Origin: Candidatus Nitronauta litoralis
GTDB lineage: Bacteria; Nitrospinota; Nitrospinia; Nitrospinales; Nitrospinaceae
Direction: 5' to 3'
NCBI GenBank assembly: GCA_015698285.1
Contig: CP048685.1
Location: 1,488,001 to 1,552,000, forward strand
Length of the DNA: 64,000 nucleotides
Shown here piece by piece: positions 1-9,308 of the stretch. Below the pieces are notes generated by a model. It was given only the letters and a program-made list of their open reading frames with translations, had not been told where the DNA came from and did not search any database. How positions within the stretch are numbered: position 1 is the stretch's first letter; every line of letters starts with the position of its first letter. The translations under genes were made by a program, and so were the position numbers.

Positions 1-377
1 GTCGTCACGAAGTCGAAAATCAGTACTCACGATCGGTACAAAGAGAAGGAAACCTCGCGGCTCAAAAAATCCTGAATGAAGTGTTTGAAGTCATCCCAAA
101 ACAATGGAGAGGCGTTGGAGAAATTCCATCAAGCGGCCTGGGATTGAAAAGTGTCTATAGACATCTAAACGCTGCATTGCGATTTCCTCAAAAAATTATT
201 TATGAACCCTTGAGCACAAACTGCATCAGCGGGCAAGTGTTGCAAGGTCTGAAAAAACCAAACGAATGTGAAGCTTTTGGTAAAGAATGTACTCCCGACT
301 CTCCTTTGGGAGCGACTATGGTTTCATCCGAAGGGGCTTGTGCTGCTTATTTTCACTACCAAAACTTTCAGGCATGA
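1..377 (+). CDS. hypD: HypD, hydrogenase maturation Fe-S protein (C-terminal part)
   Basis: The reading frame is already open at the left edge, so only the last ~125 codons are present. HypD is the [4Fe-4S] scaffold that, with HypC, builds and holds the Fe(CN)2CO unit of NiFe-hydrogenases in the cytoplasm. The sequence shows the family's end: a VENQYSRSV stretch near the start of the fragment, then NCISGQVLQG, CEAFGKECTP and the terminal PLGATMVSSEGACAAYFHY block with its conserved cysteines. The stop codon overlaps the ATG of hypE (ATGA), the usual hypD-hypE coupling. The hydrogenase structural genes must lie outside the window. Confidence 0.93.
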   Translation, partial: RHEVENQYSRSVQREGNLAAQKILNEVFEVIPKQWRGVGEIPSSGLGLKSVYRHLNAALRFPQKIIYEPLSTNCISGQVLQGLKKPNECEAFGKECTPDSPLGATMVSSEGACAAYFHYQNFQA

Positions 378-1444
378 AACCTCCTCCGCAAAATTCGGAT
401 TCTACACCGGGAGAAAGTTGTCCCGCACCCTTGGCCTCCGACGATAAAATTCTGTTGGCGCATGGGGGTGGAGGCCGGTTAATGCATCAATTGATCGAAT
501 CAATTTTCCGACCGGCTTTTCAAAACCCCGAATTGGAAACCCACCACGATGGTGCAGTACTCGACTTTCCCTCTGACAAGCTTGTGATGACTACTGACTC
601 CTATGTGGTGCAACCGTTGATTTTCCCGGGTGGAGACATCGGCTCTCTGGCGGTGAACGGGACGGTAAACGACCTTGCCATGTGCGGTGCACGACCGCTC
701 TATCTTTCCGTCGGGTTTATCCTGGAAGAAGGACTTCCCGTCTCGACCCTGCGAACCATTGCAAATTCAATGAAAATTTCGGCGCAGGAGTCTGGTGTTC
801 ACATTGTGACCGGCGACACCAAGGTGGTGGCAAAGGGAAACGGCGACGGAATTTTTTTAAATACAACTGGAGTGGGCGCGGCTCATCCATTTTTGCGTTC
901 GCACCCAGATCAGATTCAACCCGGCGATGCTATATTAATTAGTGGAGACATTGCCCGGCATGGAATTGCTGTTCTGGCTGCACGAGAAAACCTGGAATTT
1001 GATCCACCCCTTCAAAGTGACTGCGCATCGTTATCTTCGTTAGTTCAAAAACTAATTAAAGCTAAAATTCAAATCCGCTGTCTTCGGGATTTAACTCGGG
1101 GAGGACTTGCTACTGGATTGATTGAGATGGCCGGTTCTTCAAAATTAAAATTTACGATAGATGAAAACAGAATTGTAGTGCATGAACCAGTCCAGGGCGC
1201 ATGTGAACTGTTGGGATTTGACCCGCTCTACATTGCCAATGAGGGGTGTTTTGTGGTGGTTGTTGCTCCGGATGATGCAAAACGTGCAGTGGAAATTTTG
1301 CGTAAGGAACAAAACAGCAGCGTCCCCGATATTATTGGAAAGGTTGAAAAGGCGACTTCTCCACATGTGGTTTTAAAAACGAGCGTTGGGTCCACGCGGG
1401 TCCTGGATATGTTAAGTGGTGACCAACTACCGAGAATTTGCTAA
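374..1444 (+). CDS. hypE: HypE, carbamoyl-dehydratase of hydrogenase maturation
   Basis: 356 residues, starting at the ATG that overlaps the hypD stop. An open frame continues 29 codons upstream, but that part overlaps hypD and is not HypE-like. HypE takes the carbamoyl group from HypF on its C-terminal cysteine and dehydrates it with ATP to thiocyanate, giving the CN ligands of the NiFe site. Visible hallmarks are the N-terminal LLAHGGGGRLMHQLI loop, the PurM-like ATP fold with TTDSYVVQPLIFPGGDIG and NGTVNDLAMCGARP, the GDTKVV motif, and the exact C-terminal end PRIC, whose last cysteine is the modified residue. All key residues are present, so a working protein is expected. Confidence 0.95.
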   Translation: MKPPPQNSDSTPGESCPAPLASDDKILLAHGGGGRLMHQLIESIFRPAFQNPELETHHDGAVLDFPSDKLVMTTDSYVVQPLIFPGGDIGSLAVNGTVNDLAMCGARPLYLSVGFILEEGLPVSTLRTIANSMKISAQESGVHIVTGDTKVVAKGNGDGIFLNTTGVGAAHPFLRSHPDQIQPGDAILISGDIARHGIAVLAARENLEFDPPLQSDCASLSSLVQKLIKAKIQIRCLRDLTRGGLATGLIEMAGSSKLKFTIDENRIVVHEPVQGACELLGFDPLYIANEGCFVVVVAPDDAKRAVEILRKEQNSSVPDIIGKVEKATSPHVVLKTSVGSTRVLDMLSGDQLPRIC

Positions 1445-1547
1445 TGGAAGTCACCAATCCGATTCCAGATTTACCTCTTCCTTATTTCCTTTAGTGGTAA
1501 ACTATATTTAGACTTAAAGATTATTTTTGAAAATTCCGGGAAATGCC

Positions 1548-2708
1548 ATGAAAGCCTTGACCCTGAATATATCGCGAAGTGAATGGGAAACCTCCTCGGG
1601 AATGACATTCGAAGATGTTGAACCTCCAACTCTTAATGAAGCGGAAAACCCGGAAGATTCCGGGAAAGTGCTCATCAAGCCTATATACACAGGGTTTTGT
1701 GGATCCGATAAAGGGCTCTGGTTTCGCAAGTCGTTTAAGGAAGCCCTTTTTAATTCTCTCGAAGCTGAAGGACAATCCAGGCGAATCTGCGGTCACGAAC
1801 TGCTGGGAGAAATAGTAGAGACCGGGTCTTATGTCAAACGATATTACGGGTATCACCCCGGCGACATTGTTTCTACCGAATCACATATTTTTTGCGGCAA
1901 GTGTCACCAATGTAAAATTGGTGAGGCGCATGTCTGTTCCGATCACAAGATCATAGGTATTTCAACTGACGGTTGCTTCGCTGATTTGGTCAAACTTCCT
2001 GCAAGGGAACTTTGGAAAACTGATACAGACCTGATCCGTCCTGAGGTTGGGGCGATTCAAGAACCACTCGGCAATGCTGTTCATGCCTGTAGTCGAGTCG
2101 ATTTACGAGGAAAGACTTTAGCCATTTTTGGTTGTGGAACAATTGGTCTTCTTTCCATTTTAATTGCGAGGGCTATGGGAGCGGCCGTCATCATTGGCAT
2201 TGATCCCAATCCCGAAAATTTGAAACTGGCCGAAGCCCTTGGGCTCGATTTGCCTATTCAAGTTTCCCGTTCAAAGCAGGGAGACACTTCCTATGCTGCC
2301 GACCCTGAAATAGCCGAGACAATCAGGAAACATTGTTTTGGTGAGGGAGTCGATGTTGCCATGGAAATGGCAGGGAGTAACCAGGCGCTCAATACAGCGA
2401 TTGCCAGTGTGCGTGCGGGAGGAGATATTATTCTATTCGGTTTGTCTGAGGGAGATTATACACTATCCAACTTTCAGGAAATCATCATGTATGGTAAATC
2501 CCTGCACAGTGTGATTGGTCGCAAAGTGTTTCAAACATGGTTCATACTCAGTAATCTTTTAAAGTCACGGGAACATCACCTTCAAGAGAAAATTTTCAAC
2601 ATCATTTTAAACAAGGGAAAAGAAACCATAATTCCTTTTCATTCGTTTGAAAGAACCGCATTTGAAAAGGCGATCCAAAAGCATCCGAAAATAATATTTA
2701 AGTATTAA
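1548..2708 (+). CDS. tdh: Zinc-dependent threonine 3-dehydrogenase-like dehydrogenase
   Basis: 386 residues of the medium-chain alcohol dehydrogenase family. It probably oxidises L-threonine to 2-amino-3-ketobutyrate with NAD+, because kbl follows 34 bp later. Catalytic zinc ligands are visible in GFCGSDKG (Cys) and ICGHELLGE (His-Glu). The structural-zinc lobe [15 protein letters not shown] has four cysteines, and the nucleotide fold shows [11 protein letters not shown]. It is some 40 residues longer than E. coli Tdh, with extra sequence before GHE and in the C-terminal half, so another polyol or alcohol substrate cannot be excluded. I chose the ATG at 1548; an in-frame TTG at 1527 would add seven residues and has no better ribosome site. 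Confidence 0.8.
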   Translation: MKALTLNISRSEWETSSGMTFEDVEPPTLNEAENPEDSGKVLIKPIYTGFCGSDKGLWFRKSFKEALFNSLEAEGQSRRICGHELLGEIVETGSYVKRYYGYHPGDIVSTESHIFCGKCHQCKIGEAHVCSDHKIIGISTDGCFADLVKLPARELWKTDTDLIRPEVGAIQEPLGNAVHACSRVDLRGKTLAIFGCGTIGLLSILIARAMGAAVIIGIDPNPENLKLAEALGLDLPIQVSRSKQGDTSYAADPEIAETIRKHCFGEGVDVAMEMAGSNQALNTAIASVRAGGDIILFGLSEGDYTLSNFQEIIMYGKSLHSVIGRKVFQTWFILSNLLKSREHHLQEKIFNIILNKGKETIIPFHSFERTAFEKAIQKHPKIIFKY

Positions 2709-2742
2709 TCAAGTTCAACCCGAACCTGGATTGGAGGAACCC

Positions 2743-3924
2743 ATGCAATCCGATCCCGTTAATATTTTTAAACAAGAGCTGGAAACCATCCACTCGGCAG
2801 GATTGTATAAGGATGAGCGTATTCTGCTCTCCCCCCAGCAAACTCATATCCAAACACAGCAAGGCACCGTTCTCAATTTTTGTGCCAACAACTATTTGGG
2901 ACTGGCTAATCACCCGGTTTTAATCCAGGCGGGAAAAGAAGCTCTGGATCAATATGGGTTCGGCATGGCCTCGGTGCGGTTCATTTGCGGAACAAATGAC
3001 ATCCACAAAAAACTGGAAGGGCGCATATCGGAATTTCTTAAAATGGAAGACGCCATCTTGTACTCTTCCTGTTTCGATGCCAATACGGGACTTTTTGAAA
3101 CTTTATTCGACGAAAAAGATGCCATCCTTAGTGATCGCCTGAATCATGCGAGCATTATTGACGGGACCCGATTGTGCAAAGCCATGCGGTTTCGTTACCA
3201 ACACAGCGATCTGAACCACCTCGAAACCCAATTAAAACGCGCCTCAAAATACCGGTTACGCGTCATTGCCACCGATGGAGTGTTCAGCATGGATGGTGAT
3301 GTTGCCCGTCTGAAAGAAATTTGTGACCTGGCAGACCAGTATGGTGCGATGGTCATGGTAGATGATTCGCATGCAACCGGTTTCTTCGGCCCGACTGGTA
3401 GGGGGAGCATTGATGAACAGGAGGTGATGGAGCGGGTGGATATTGTTACCTCTACTTTTGGAAAAGCGCTTGGTGGTTCTTCAGGAGGTTTCACAGCAGG
3501 TCGAAAAGAAATGATTGATTTATTGCGTCAGCGATCCCGCCCCTATTTATTCTCTAATTCGTTATCGCCGATTGTCGCGGCGGTCACGCATCGTGCTATT
3601 GATTTGATTGAAGAATCGCCTGAACTGATAGAAAAAATTCAACGCAATACGCTATATTTCAGAGATAAACTCAAACAAGAGGGCCTCACCGTGATGCCGG
3701 GGACCCATCCGATCGTTCCCCTCATGCTTGGGGATGCCAGACTGGCGCACACCATGGCAGAGGAATTGCTGAAAAATGGAATATACGTAATTGGATTCAG
3801 TTTTCCAGTGGTGCCCAAGGACAAAGCACGCATCCGTTTTCAAATTTCCGCAGCGCATGAAAAAACGGATATCGACTTTTTAGTTGAAGCAATAAAAAAG
3901 GTCCTACATATGCCCTCTGTATGA
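2743..3924 (+). CDS. kbl: Glycine C-acetyltransferase (2-amino-3-ketobutyrate CoA ligase)
   Basis: 393 residues, a PLP enzyme of the alpha-oxoamine synthase family. It cleaves 2-amino-3-ketobutyrate with CoA into glycine and acetyl-CoA, the second step of threonine breakdown. The sequence shows [13 protein letters not shown] near the N-terminus, [11 protein letters not shown], the [12 protein letters not shown] loop, the PLP-contacting [16 protein letters not shown], and the Schiff-base lysine in [13 protein letters not shown]. The length matches the family (~398). The ATG at 2743 follows GGAGGA by four bases; an upstream TTG at 2731 lies before this site and is not needed. The 3' end overlaps that of the convergent dehydrogenase gene by 21 bp. 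Confidence 0.95.
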   Translation: MQSDPVNIFKQELETIHSAGLYKDERILLSPQQTHIQTQQGTVLNFCANNYLGLANHPVLIQAGKEALDQYGFGMASVRFICGTNDIHKKLEGRISEFLKMEDAILYSSCFDANTGLFETLFDEKDAILSDRLNHASIIDGTRLCKAMRFRYQHSDLNHLETQLKRASKYRLRVIATDGVFSMDGDVARLKEICDLADQYGAMVMVDDSHATGFFGPTGRGSIDEQEVMERVDIVTSTFGKALGGSSGGFTAGRKEMIDLLRQRSRPYLFSNSLSPIVAAVTHRAIDLIEESPELIEKIQRNTLYFRDKLKQEGLTVMPGTHPIVPLMLGDARLAHTMAEELLKNGIYVIGFSFPVVPKDKARIRFQISAAHEKTDIDFLVEAIKKVLHMPSV

Positions 3925-5016
3925 CATTGCCTGAGCCAATCGTTCCCGGGCCATTTCTTTTGCGGCGTCATGTGGGTATTGTTTTTTTTCTCGAATCCGT
4001 TTTAAAACTTCAGCAGTATTACGACTAATCGAAGCCTTTACCCTTTCAAAGGCCTGGGCCTCTGCCATTCGCTGATACTCGGTTGCTGCGCAAATCACCC
4101 CACCGCTGTTGGCGATAACGTCCGGAACTATTGCAATTCCCCGATCGTGAATCGATTTTGCGGCGTCTGCGGTGATCGGAATGTTGGCACCTTCCAACAC
4201 CAAACGCGTTTTCAAGACACCCTGATTGGATTCATTAAACACATCTGGTCTTGCCGCTGGAATAAAAATGTCGGATTCAACTTCCAGTAATTCGGCATTG
4301 GAAATTGGTTTGCCAAGGTCCGGGTTCTGGACGGAGTGATTGTTTTCGATGTATTCGTTCAATCTGGTAAGGTCCAGACCATTGGGGTTAAAAATACCTC
4401 CTTTGGAATTACAAGTCGCGATCACTTTTGCATCCCGTTCAGCAAGAAACTTTGCAGCCGCCCTGCCAACGTTGCCGTATCCCTGAATTACGACTCTCGC
4501 CCCAGAAAGCGGAAGATTGAGTTCTTCGCACGCTACATCCGCACTTACCGCTAAGCCATATCCTGTCATTCCCAGTTCATCCAATGGAATTCCTCCGATT
4601 ACTTTGGGTAAACCGACAGCGCGTCTTATTTCATCATGAATATAGGCCATGCACGTTTCATCGGTGCCCATGTCTGGCCCTGGAATGTAATCCCTTAAGT
4701 CTTTAATCGCCTGGGCAAATTCACGGATAATGGTTTCTTTGTTTTCGGTTTTTGAGTCAGCGATTATGCCGGATTTCCCACCTCCATGCGGGATCCCGTT
4801 CAATGCATTTTTAAAAGTCATTGCGCGTGCCAACCGAAACACTTCTTTCGTAGTGACATCGGGGGCCATCCGACATCCCCCAAGGGAAGGTCCCAAAGAC
4901 AGATTGTCGATAACAACGATGGCTTTTAGTTTTGATTTGGGTTCATAAATATGGATTATTTTTTCGGGTCCAAATTCGTCCGCAAACTCGTCTATGTAAT
5001 GGGTCGGCAATGACAT
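3904..5016 (-). CDS. Glu/Leu/Phe/Val-type amino acid dehydrogenase
   Basis: 370 residues. It performs oxidative deamination of an amino acid (probably glutamate or a branched-chain/aromatic one) to the 2-oxoacid and NH3 with NAD(P)+. The N-terminal dimerisation/catalytic domain shows GPSLGGCRM, the substrate lysine region [19 protein letters not shown], and [11 protein letters not shown] with its catalytic aspartate. The Rossmann domain shows [17 protein letters not shown], and [11 protein letters not shown] is the C-terminal signature. At 370 aa it is shorter than typical bacterial GdhA (~410-450) and nearer leucine/phenylalanine dehydrogenases, so the substrate is open. The ATG at 5016 follows AGGAG; a TTG six codons upstream overlaps the acyl-CoA synthetase end. 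It is last in the series with the 2-oxoacid oxidoreductase that would use its product. Confidence 0.88.
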   Translation of the reverse strand: MSLPTHYIDEFADEFGPEKIIHIYEPKSKLKAIVVIDNLSLGPSLGGCRMAPDVTTKEVFRLARAMTFKNALNGIPHGGGKSGIIADSKTENKETIIREFAQAIKDLRDYIPGPDMGTDETCMAYIHDEIRRAVGLPKVIGGIPLDELGMTGYGLAVSADVACEELNLPLSGARVVIQGYGNVGRAAAKFLAERDAKVIATCNSKGGIFNPNGLDLTRLNEYIENNHSVQNPDLGKPISNAELLEVESDIFIPAARPDVFNESNQGVLKTRLVLEGANIPITADAAKSIHDRGIAIVPDVIANSGGVICAATEYQRMAEAQAFERVKASISRNTAEVLKRIREKKQYPHDAAKEMARERLAQAMSYRGHM

Positions 5017-5027
5017 TATGTGCTCCT

Positions 5028-7148
5028 TTAGCAAGAGTTCATTTTCAGTTTTGCATCAAGAATAACCAGTCGATTTGTGTATAAACGAACGGGATTGAAT
5101 TCCAGGAATTGAAGTTTGGGAGCGTTCTCAAACCACTTTGCGAAAAATTGGACTACTCTTATCAGTTGATTAATATTTAAAGAGGGAGAGTTGCTTGTGC
5201 CCTCAATTATTTTCCCGGCCTTTGTTTGGTTAATTATTCTTGCCAGATCAGAATTATTGACTGGAAGGCAGGCTCTTTCAATATCGCGGTATACTTCTAC
5301 ATGAGAACCACCCGTTCCAATGAGAAGTACCGGTCCGAAATCGGAATCACGTTTGAATCCAACCATGAGATCCAGTCCTGGCGGCATTTGTTGCTCAATC
5401 CAGATTTTTCCCGGCCAGAGCTGGTTCATTTTCTTCCATTCCGTTTCCAATTCCTCCCGACTGCCCAGATTAAGTTTTACTCCCCGGATTTGCGCTTTGT
5501 GCAATACATCCTTGTCACTCACTTTGAGGACAAGAGGAAAGTTGATTTTTATCAGGGTGTCGTCAATATCCTGTTCTTTTTTAATTGAACAGGATTCCGG
5601 AACCGCAAGCCCGCATTCGGCCAGTTGGCTTTTTATTTCCATTTCGCCGGGAGCTTCTTTTAAATTGTTTATCCATTCCGTTATAGGAGAGGAGTCGTAT
5701 TCCTCCAGGGTATCTTCTTGATCGGAAATATTTCTTTCTAATAGCAAAGCTCTTCTTTGAGCCAATTGATTCATCGTCCTGGCTGCATCCTCTCCAGTTG
5801 AAAATATTGGAAAAATTTCAGAATTTAATCGTGAGCTCAATTCTTTGTAAAGAGAACCGCAAGCCCCAATAGCAACGGGAAAATTCCGGGGGAGTAAACT
5901 ATTCAATTCAGAAGCCACGGAACCATTAATTCCGCTGGTGCCGGGAAGGAGAACCAGAAGGAGTCCGTCAAATGTCTTCGAATCTATTAATGTTTTTATC
6001 GCTAACCCGCACTCACTGTTTTTTCCTGAACCTGTGAGGTCAACCGGATTTTTAAATGAGTAATACCTGGGCAATTGCTGGTACAAGGAAGTCTGCGTTT
6101 CGACAGATGGTTCTTTTATGTCCCAAAAAGAATCGCACAAATCGCTTAGCAGCACACCCATTCCCCCGCCATTGGAAACAATCAGAAGGCGATTGCCTTG
6201 AAGCTTTGGGGCCAGCGAAAAAAAGTACAATCCATTGATCAATCCATTCAGGTCGAAAACTTCCAGCATTCCTGCCTGTTGGCAAACAGCCTGGAACACG
6301 TCGTATGAACCAGAAAGTGCTGCTGAATGTGCTTGTGCCGCCCGGATCCCCGCTTCTCTTTTCCCTCCTTTATAAATTAGAACCGGTTTGGTTTGACAAA
6401 CCTCTTGAGCCAAACGAAAAAAACGGGCCCCATCCTGGAAACTTTCCAGATACATGCCAATAACCTGAATCTCGGGATCGTTTGCAAAGGCTTCAAGAGC
6501 CTCGCACTCCCCAATATCAATTCGATTTCCAAAGTTGATTGCGCGGTGAACTCCCACCTCGCGCTCGGCTAACCCGTTGAGCAGCATGGAAAGGAAAGCG
6601 CCGCTTTGAGAGATAATTCCAATTGAACCCTGGCCGGGTAATTTCAGTTGATCAGAGGAAAGGAAAAAACTGTTGAAATGATCTTTTGAGCTGAACGTGC
6701 CGAGACAGTTTGGTCCTAAAATACGTACACCAAACCTTTTTCCATTTTCTTTCAGCTTTTCCTGGATAACTTTTCCATCTTTTCCTGTTTCAGCAAAGCC
6801 ACCTCCAACAACAACGATATGCTGTATCTTTTTCCTGGATAGGGGTTCAATCAAATTTAAAACGTTTTGAGAAGAAACAGCCAGGATTGCCAGATCAATA
6901 AAGTCGGGGAGATCTTCAACCCTTTGCACGACAGGGCAATTGGGCAGTGGGAGGGATTTTGGATGGACTGCGACTACAGGCCCGGGGAACTGGTGAGTTT
7001 GCAGACTTTCAATAATGCGTCGCCCCTGGTTGTCCTCTTTCGGAGAAGCACCGATGACGGCAACTCCCCTGGGGGCAAAAAAAGTTTCTACAGTAGAAAA
7101 GTCAGGTTTCGCCTGAGTTTGGATTCGCATATCAATCGCATCATTCAA
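5028..7148 (-). CDS. Acetate/acyl-CoA synthetase (ADP-forming), fused alpha-beta
   Basis: 706 residues. It converts acyl-CoA + ADP + Pi to acid + ATP + CoA, the energy-conserving step of peptide-fermenting archaea and some bacteria. Domains in order: CoA-binding Rossmann (FAPRGVAVIGASPKEDNQGR, about 24-44), succinyl-CoA-synthetase-like flavodoxin domain with SIGIISQSGAF, the phosphohistidine loop around AQAHSAALSGS (about 270), the second ligase domain with SNGGGMGVLLSD, a linker, and an ATP-grasp domain (about 490-700) with PLVLKVSDKDVLHK and the LLIGTGG and EFNPVRL motifs. Translation probably starts at TTG 7148, which follows GGAG by five bases and overlaps the beta-subunit stop; an ATG at 7130 lacks a ribosome site. 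Two-subunit enzymes exist elsewhere; here both halves are joined. Confidence 0.88.
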   Translation of the reverse strand: MNDAIDMRIQTQAKPDFSTVETFFAPRGVAVIGASPKEDNQGRRIIESLQTHQFPGPVVAVHPKSLPLPNCPVVQRVEDLPDFIDLAILAVSSQNVLNLIEPLSRKKIQHIVVVGGGFAETGKDGKVIQEKLKENGKRFGVRILGPNCLGTFSSKDHFNSFFLSSDQLKLPGQGSIGIISQSGAFLSMLLNGLAEREVGVHRAINFGNRIDIGECEALEAFANDPEIQVIGMYLESFQDGARFFRLAQEVCQTKPVLIYKGGKREAGIRAAQAHSAALSGSYDVFQAVCQQAGMLEVFDLNGLINGLYFFSLAPKLQGNRLLIVSNGGGMGVLLSDLCDSFWDIKEPSVETQTSLYQQLPRYYSFKNPVDLTGSGKNSECGLAIKTLIDSKTFDGLLLVLLPGTSGINGSVASELNSLLPRNFPVAIGACGSLYKELSSRLNSEIFPIFSTGEDAARTMNQLAQRRALLLERNISDQEDTLEEYDSSPITEWINNLKEAPGEMEIKSQLAECGLAVPESCSIKKEQDIDDTLIKINFPLVLKVSDKDVLHKAQIRGVKLNLGSREELETEWKKMNQLWPGKIWIEQQMPPGLDLMVGFKRDSDFGPVLLIGTGGSHVEVYRDIERACLPVNNSDLARIINQTKAGKIIEGTSNSPSLNINQLIRVVQFFAKWFENAPKLQFLEFNPVRLYTNRLVILDAKLKMNSC

Positions 7149-8073
7149 AATGGCTCCAGTAGTCGTCTACATTTTTCTGAATTTGTGAAATTACATCCTC
7201 ACAACGCTCCGGATAAAATAAATGCGAAAAGCGTTTCTGGCGTTCAAGAAACTTTTCAACTGGCAATCGTTTTCGAGGACGCTTTGTATGAACCACTTTC
7301 CCCTCAAAGTATTCTTTTATTGGAAAGATTCCGGTATCCACCGCCAGTTTGGCAATAACATGAGCGTCCTTGGGGTCAAACCCCCATCCTGTGGGGCAAG
7401 GCGACATACATATAAACATGCGGGGACCGGACATTGTTTTGGCCTTGGCAAACTTATTGGACAAGTCGATAGGTTCCCTGGGGGAAACGGTTGCGATGTA
7501 AGTGGGATCCTGCGCCTTCCAGATATCGAACAGGTTCTTTTTCATTTTTTCTGCACCTGCAGGATGTTCATGCGTACTGGGGGATGTTTGGGTTGAGCTT
7601 CCAAAAGGAGATGCTGCGGACAATTGAAATCCGGTATTGCCATAGGCCTCGTTGTCATAGCAAAAGTAAATAAAATCCAGTTTACGGTGGAGAGCCGCAG
7701 AAGTAGGCCCTAACCCGATATCATTTGAAGACCCATCACCTGCTACTACCAGCACCTGCAGGTTTTCTTGAGAAGGCAGCTTCCCCTTTTTGAGCTGGAC
7801 ATCCAAAGCGTCTCTTATCCCTTGAGCCGCGGGAACGGGGCCACCCATCGTGGTGTACAACCAGGAGCCTTGAAGTGGAGTGAACGGATACACTGAGAGG
7901 AGAGTAAAACATCCTGCGGCATTACAAATAACCACATCCTTGCCAAGTTCCTTCAACGCGAGCCTTAGCCCTTCCAATCCCCCACATCCTGCGCAAAGGC
8001 CTGTCCCTGGAGTAATTATTTCTTCCGGATGAAGGTCCGAAACCCGCTTGTGAGTTTTAATCATTTCATTCAT
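7141..8073 (-). CDS. 2-oxoacid:ferredoxin oxidoreductase, beta subunit
   Basis: 310 residues. This is the thiamine-diphosphate subunit of a pyruvate/2-oxoacid:ferredoxin oxidoreductase (acyl-CoA + CO2 + reduced ferredoxin). The sequence shows TGLCAGCGGLEGLRLAL with paired cysteines for a [4Fe-4S] cluster, NAAGCFTLLSV, TTMGGPVPAAQGIRDAL, and the ThDP motif VVAGDGSSNDIGLG followed by YDNEAYGNTGFQLS. The threonine-rich SSTQTSPST and PCPTGWGFDP stretches are typical of the pyruvate type. The start ATG overlaps the alpha-subunit stop (ATGA) and the stop overlaps the synthetase start, so the three are translationally coupled. Substrate (pyruvate versus branched or aromatic 2-oxoacids) cannot be read from sequence alone. 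Confidence 0.92.
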   Translation of the reverse strand: MNEMIKTHKRVSDLHPEEIITPGTGLCAGCGGLEGLRLALKELGKDVVICNAAGCFTLLSVYPFTPLQGSWLYTTMGGPVPAAQGIRDALDVQLKKGKLPSQENLQVLVVAGDGSSNDIGLGPTSAALHRKLDFIYFCYDNEAYGNTGFQLSAASPFGSSTQTSPSTHEHPAGAEKMKKNLFDIWKAQDPTYIATVSPREPIDLSNKFAKAKTMSGPRMFICMSPCPTGWGFDPKDAHVIAKLAVDTGIFPIKEYFEGKVVHTKRPRKRLPVEKFLERQKRFSHLFYPERCEDVISQIQKNVDDYWSHFE

Positions 8074-9308
8074 GATTCAGATCCACCTTTCTCCGCCAGA
8101 GCAATATGAGAAACTTTTTTAAACTGCTTCAGATCATCATCGTTATATAGAAACAGGGGTCCCTCGGACTTATCGGAACGCAAGTGTTCAACAATGGAAA
8201 AAAAGTCTTCTTTCAAGATATCTTTTCCGCCAAGCCCTCCGATAACAGAAAGAAATTTTTCTGGACGGTTGATGCGTGAATACAAGGAAGTTACGATCTC
8301 CGGGAAAAGTATGCCTCCCATACCCGGTGAAAGATTCTGGTCAATCACTGCAACCTTGTGATGGCCTAGTAATGAATCGGCAATCGCTTGAGTAGGAAAG
8401 GGGCGAATAAGGCGTAACTTCAACAAGCCGGCCTTGATTCCCTGTTTGCGAAGTTCCAGCACGGCAGCTTTACCTTTGGTGGCAAACGAATTGCTCATAA
8501 CAAAAACAAACTCGGCGTCATCCATCATGAAATTTTCCACCGGTCCATAGTTGCGCCCGAAGTATTGGGCAAACTCTTCACTAACTTCGTGAAACACGGT
8601 TTCGGCCTGACGTACCGCCAGGTCCTGTTGAATTTTAAAATAAGAGTAAGTTGCACCACCAAACACTGCAGAAGCTCGTGCCATGGGTTGTGAGGCTTTG
8701 AAAACGGGTTGTTCCGATTTATAAGGAGGGAGAAATCGTGCGACCTCCGATGGCTCGGGTAAAACGACAGGTTCCCGGGTAAAGGAAAGATAAAAGCCAT
8801 CCATATTGACCAATACCGGTAAAGCAACCTGAGGGTGTTCTGCAATACGGTGCCCTATCAGGATAAAATCGAGTACTTCCTGGCAGGTTTCCGCATGTAA
8901 TTGAACCATTCCACAGTCTCGTGTACTCATGACATCATTGTGGTCCGGCTCCAGCGTTATCGGCGTTGCCAGTGCGCGTGAAACATTCACCATTACAAGC
9001 GGAACCCGCCAGCCCGCGATGGTATACAAGGCTTCCATTCCATGAAGAATTCCCTGACTGGAAGATGCAGTAAATACGCGAACCCCTGTTGCCGCTGCCG
9101 CTCCAGCTGCCATGAACATGGAATGTTCGGAATCCATATTGGTATATTTTCCAGTAAGGGTTCCATCTGAAAACCATTGGGCCAGAGTTTCTACAATTTC
9201 TGTTTGAGGTGTAATGGGAAATGCAGGAACGTAGTCTACCTGGGCCAGGCGTACGCCCCAGGCGGCGGCTTTATTTCCGGTCAACATCATTTTTGAATGC
9301 TTATTCAT
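8070..9308 (-). CDS. 2-oxoacid:ferredoxin oxidoreductase, alpha subunit
   Basis: 412 residues. This subunit carries the pyrimidine-binding and domain-II parts of the enzyme. It shows LTGNKAAAWGVRLAQVDYVPAFPITPQTEIVE, the MDSEHSMFMAAGAAAATGVRVFTASSSQG block that contacts ThDP and substrate, and a C-terminal VIGGLGGKDI. The start is the ATG at 9308, preceded by GGAGGGGG; a longer frame reaching 9365 overlaps the upstream gene and has no such site. It overlaps the end of the gamma-delta gene by 8 bp. Together with the beta and gamma-delta subunits it makes a three-gene version of the normally four-subunit complex. Confidence 0.92.
   Translation of the reverse strand: MNKHSKMMLTGNKAAAWGVRLAQVDYVPAFPITPQTEIVETLAQWFSDGTLTGKYTNMDSEHSMFMAAGAAAATGVRVFTASSSQGILHGMEALYTIAGWRVPLVMVNVSRALATPITLEPDHNDVMSTRDCGMVQLHAETCQEVLDFILIGHRIAEHPQVALPVLVNMDGFYLSFTREPVVLPEPSEVARFLPPYKSEQPVFKASQPMARASAVFGGATYSYFKIQQDLAVRQAETVFHEVSEEFAQYFGRNYGPVENFMMDDAEFVFVMSNSFATKGKAAVLELRKQGIKAGLLKLRLIRPFPTQAIADSLLGHHKVAVIDQNLSPGMGGILFPEIVTSLYSRINRPEKFLSVIGGLGGKDILKEDFFSIVEHLRSDKSEGPLFLYNDDDLKQFKKVSHIALAEKGGSES

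Noticed and set aside
287-373. Upstream extension of HypE
   Set aside because: These 29 codons overlap the conserved HypD C-terminus and do not resemble HypE; the ATGA overlap start fits both genes.
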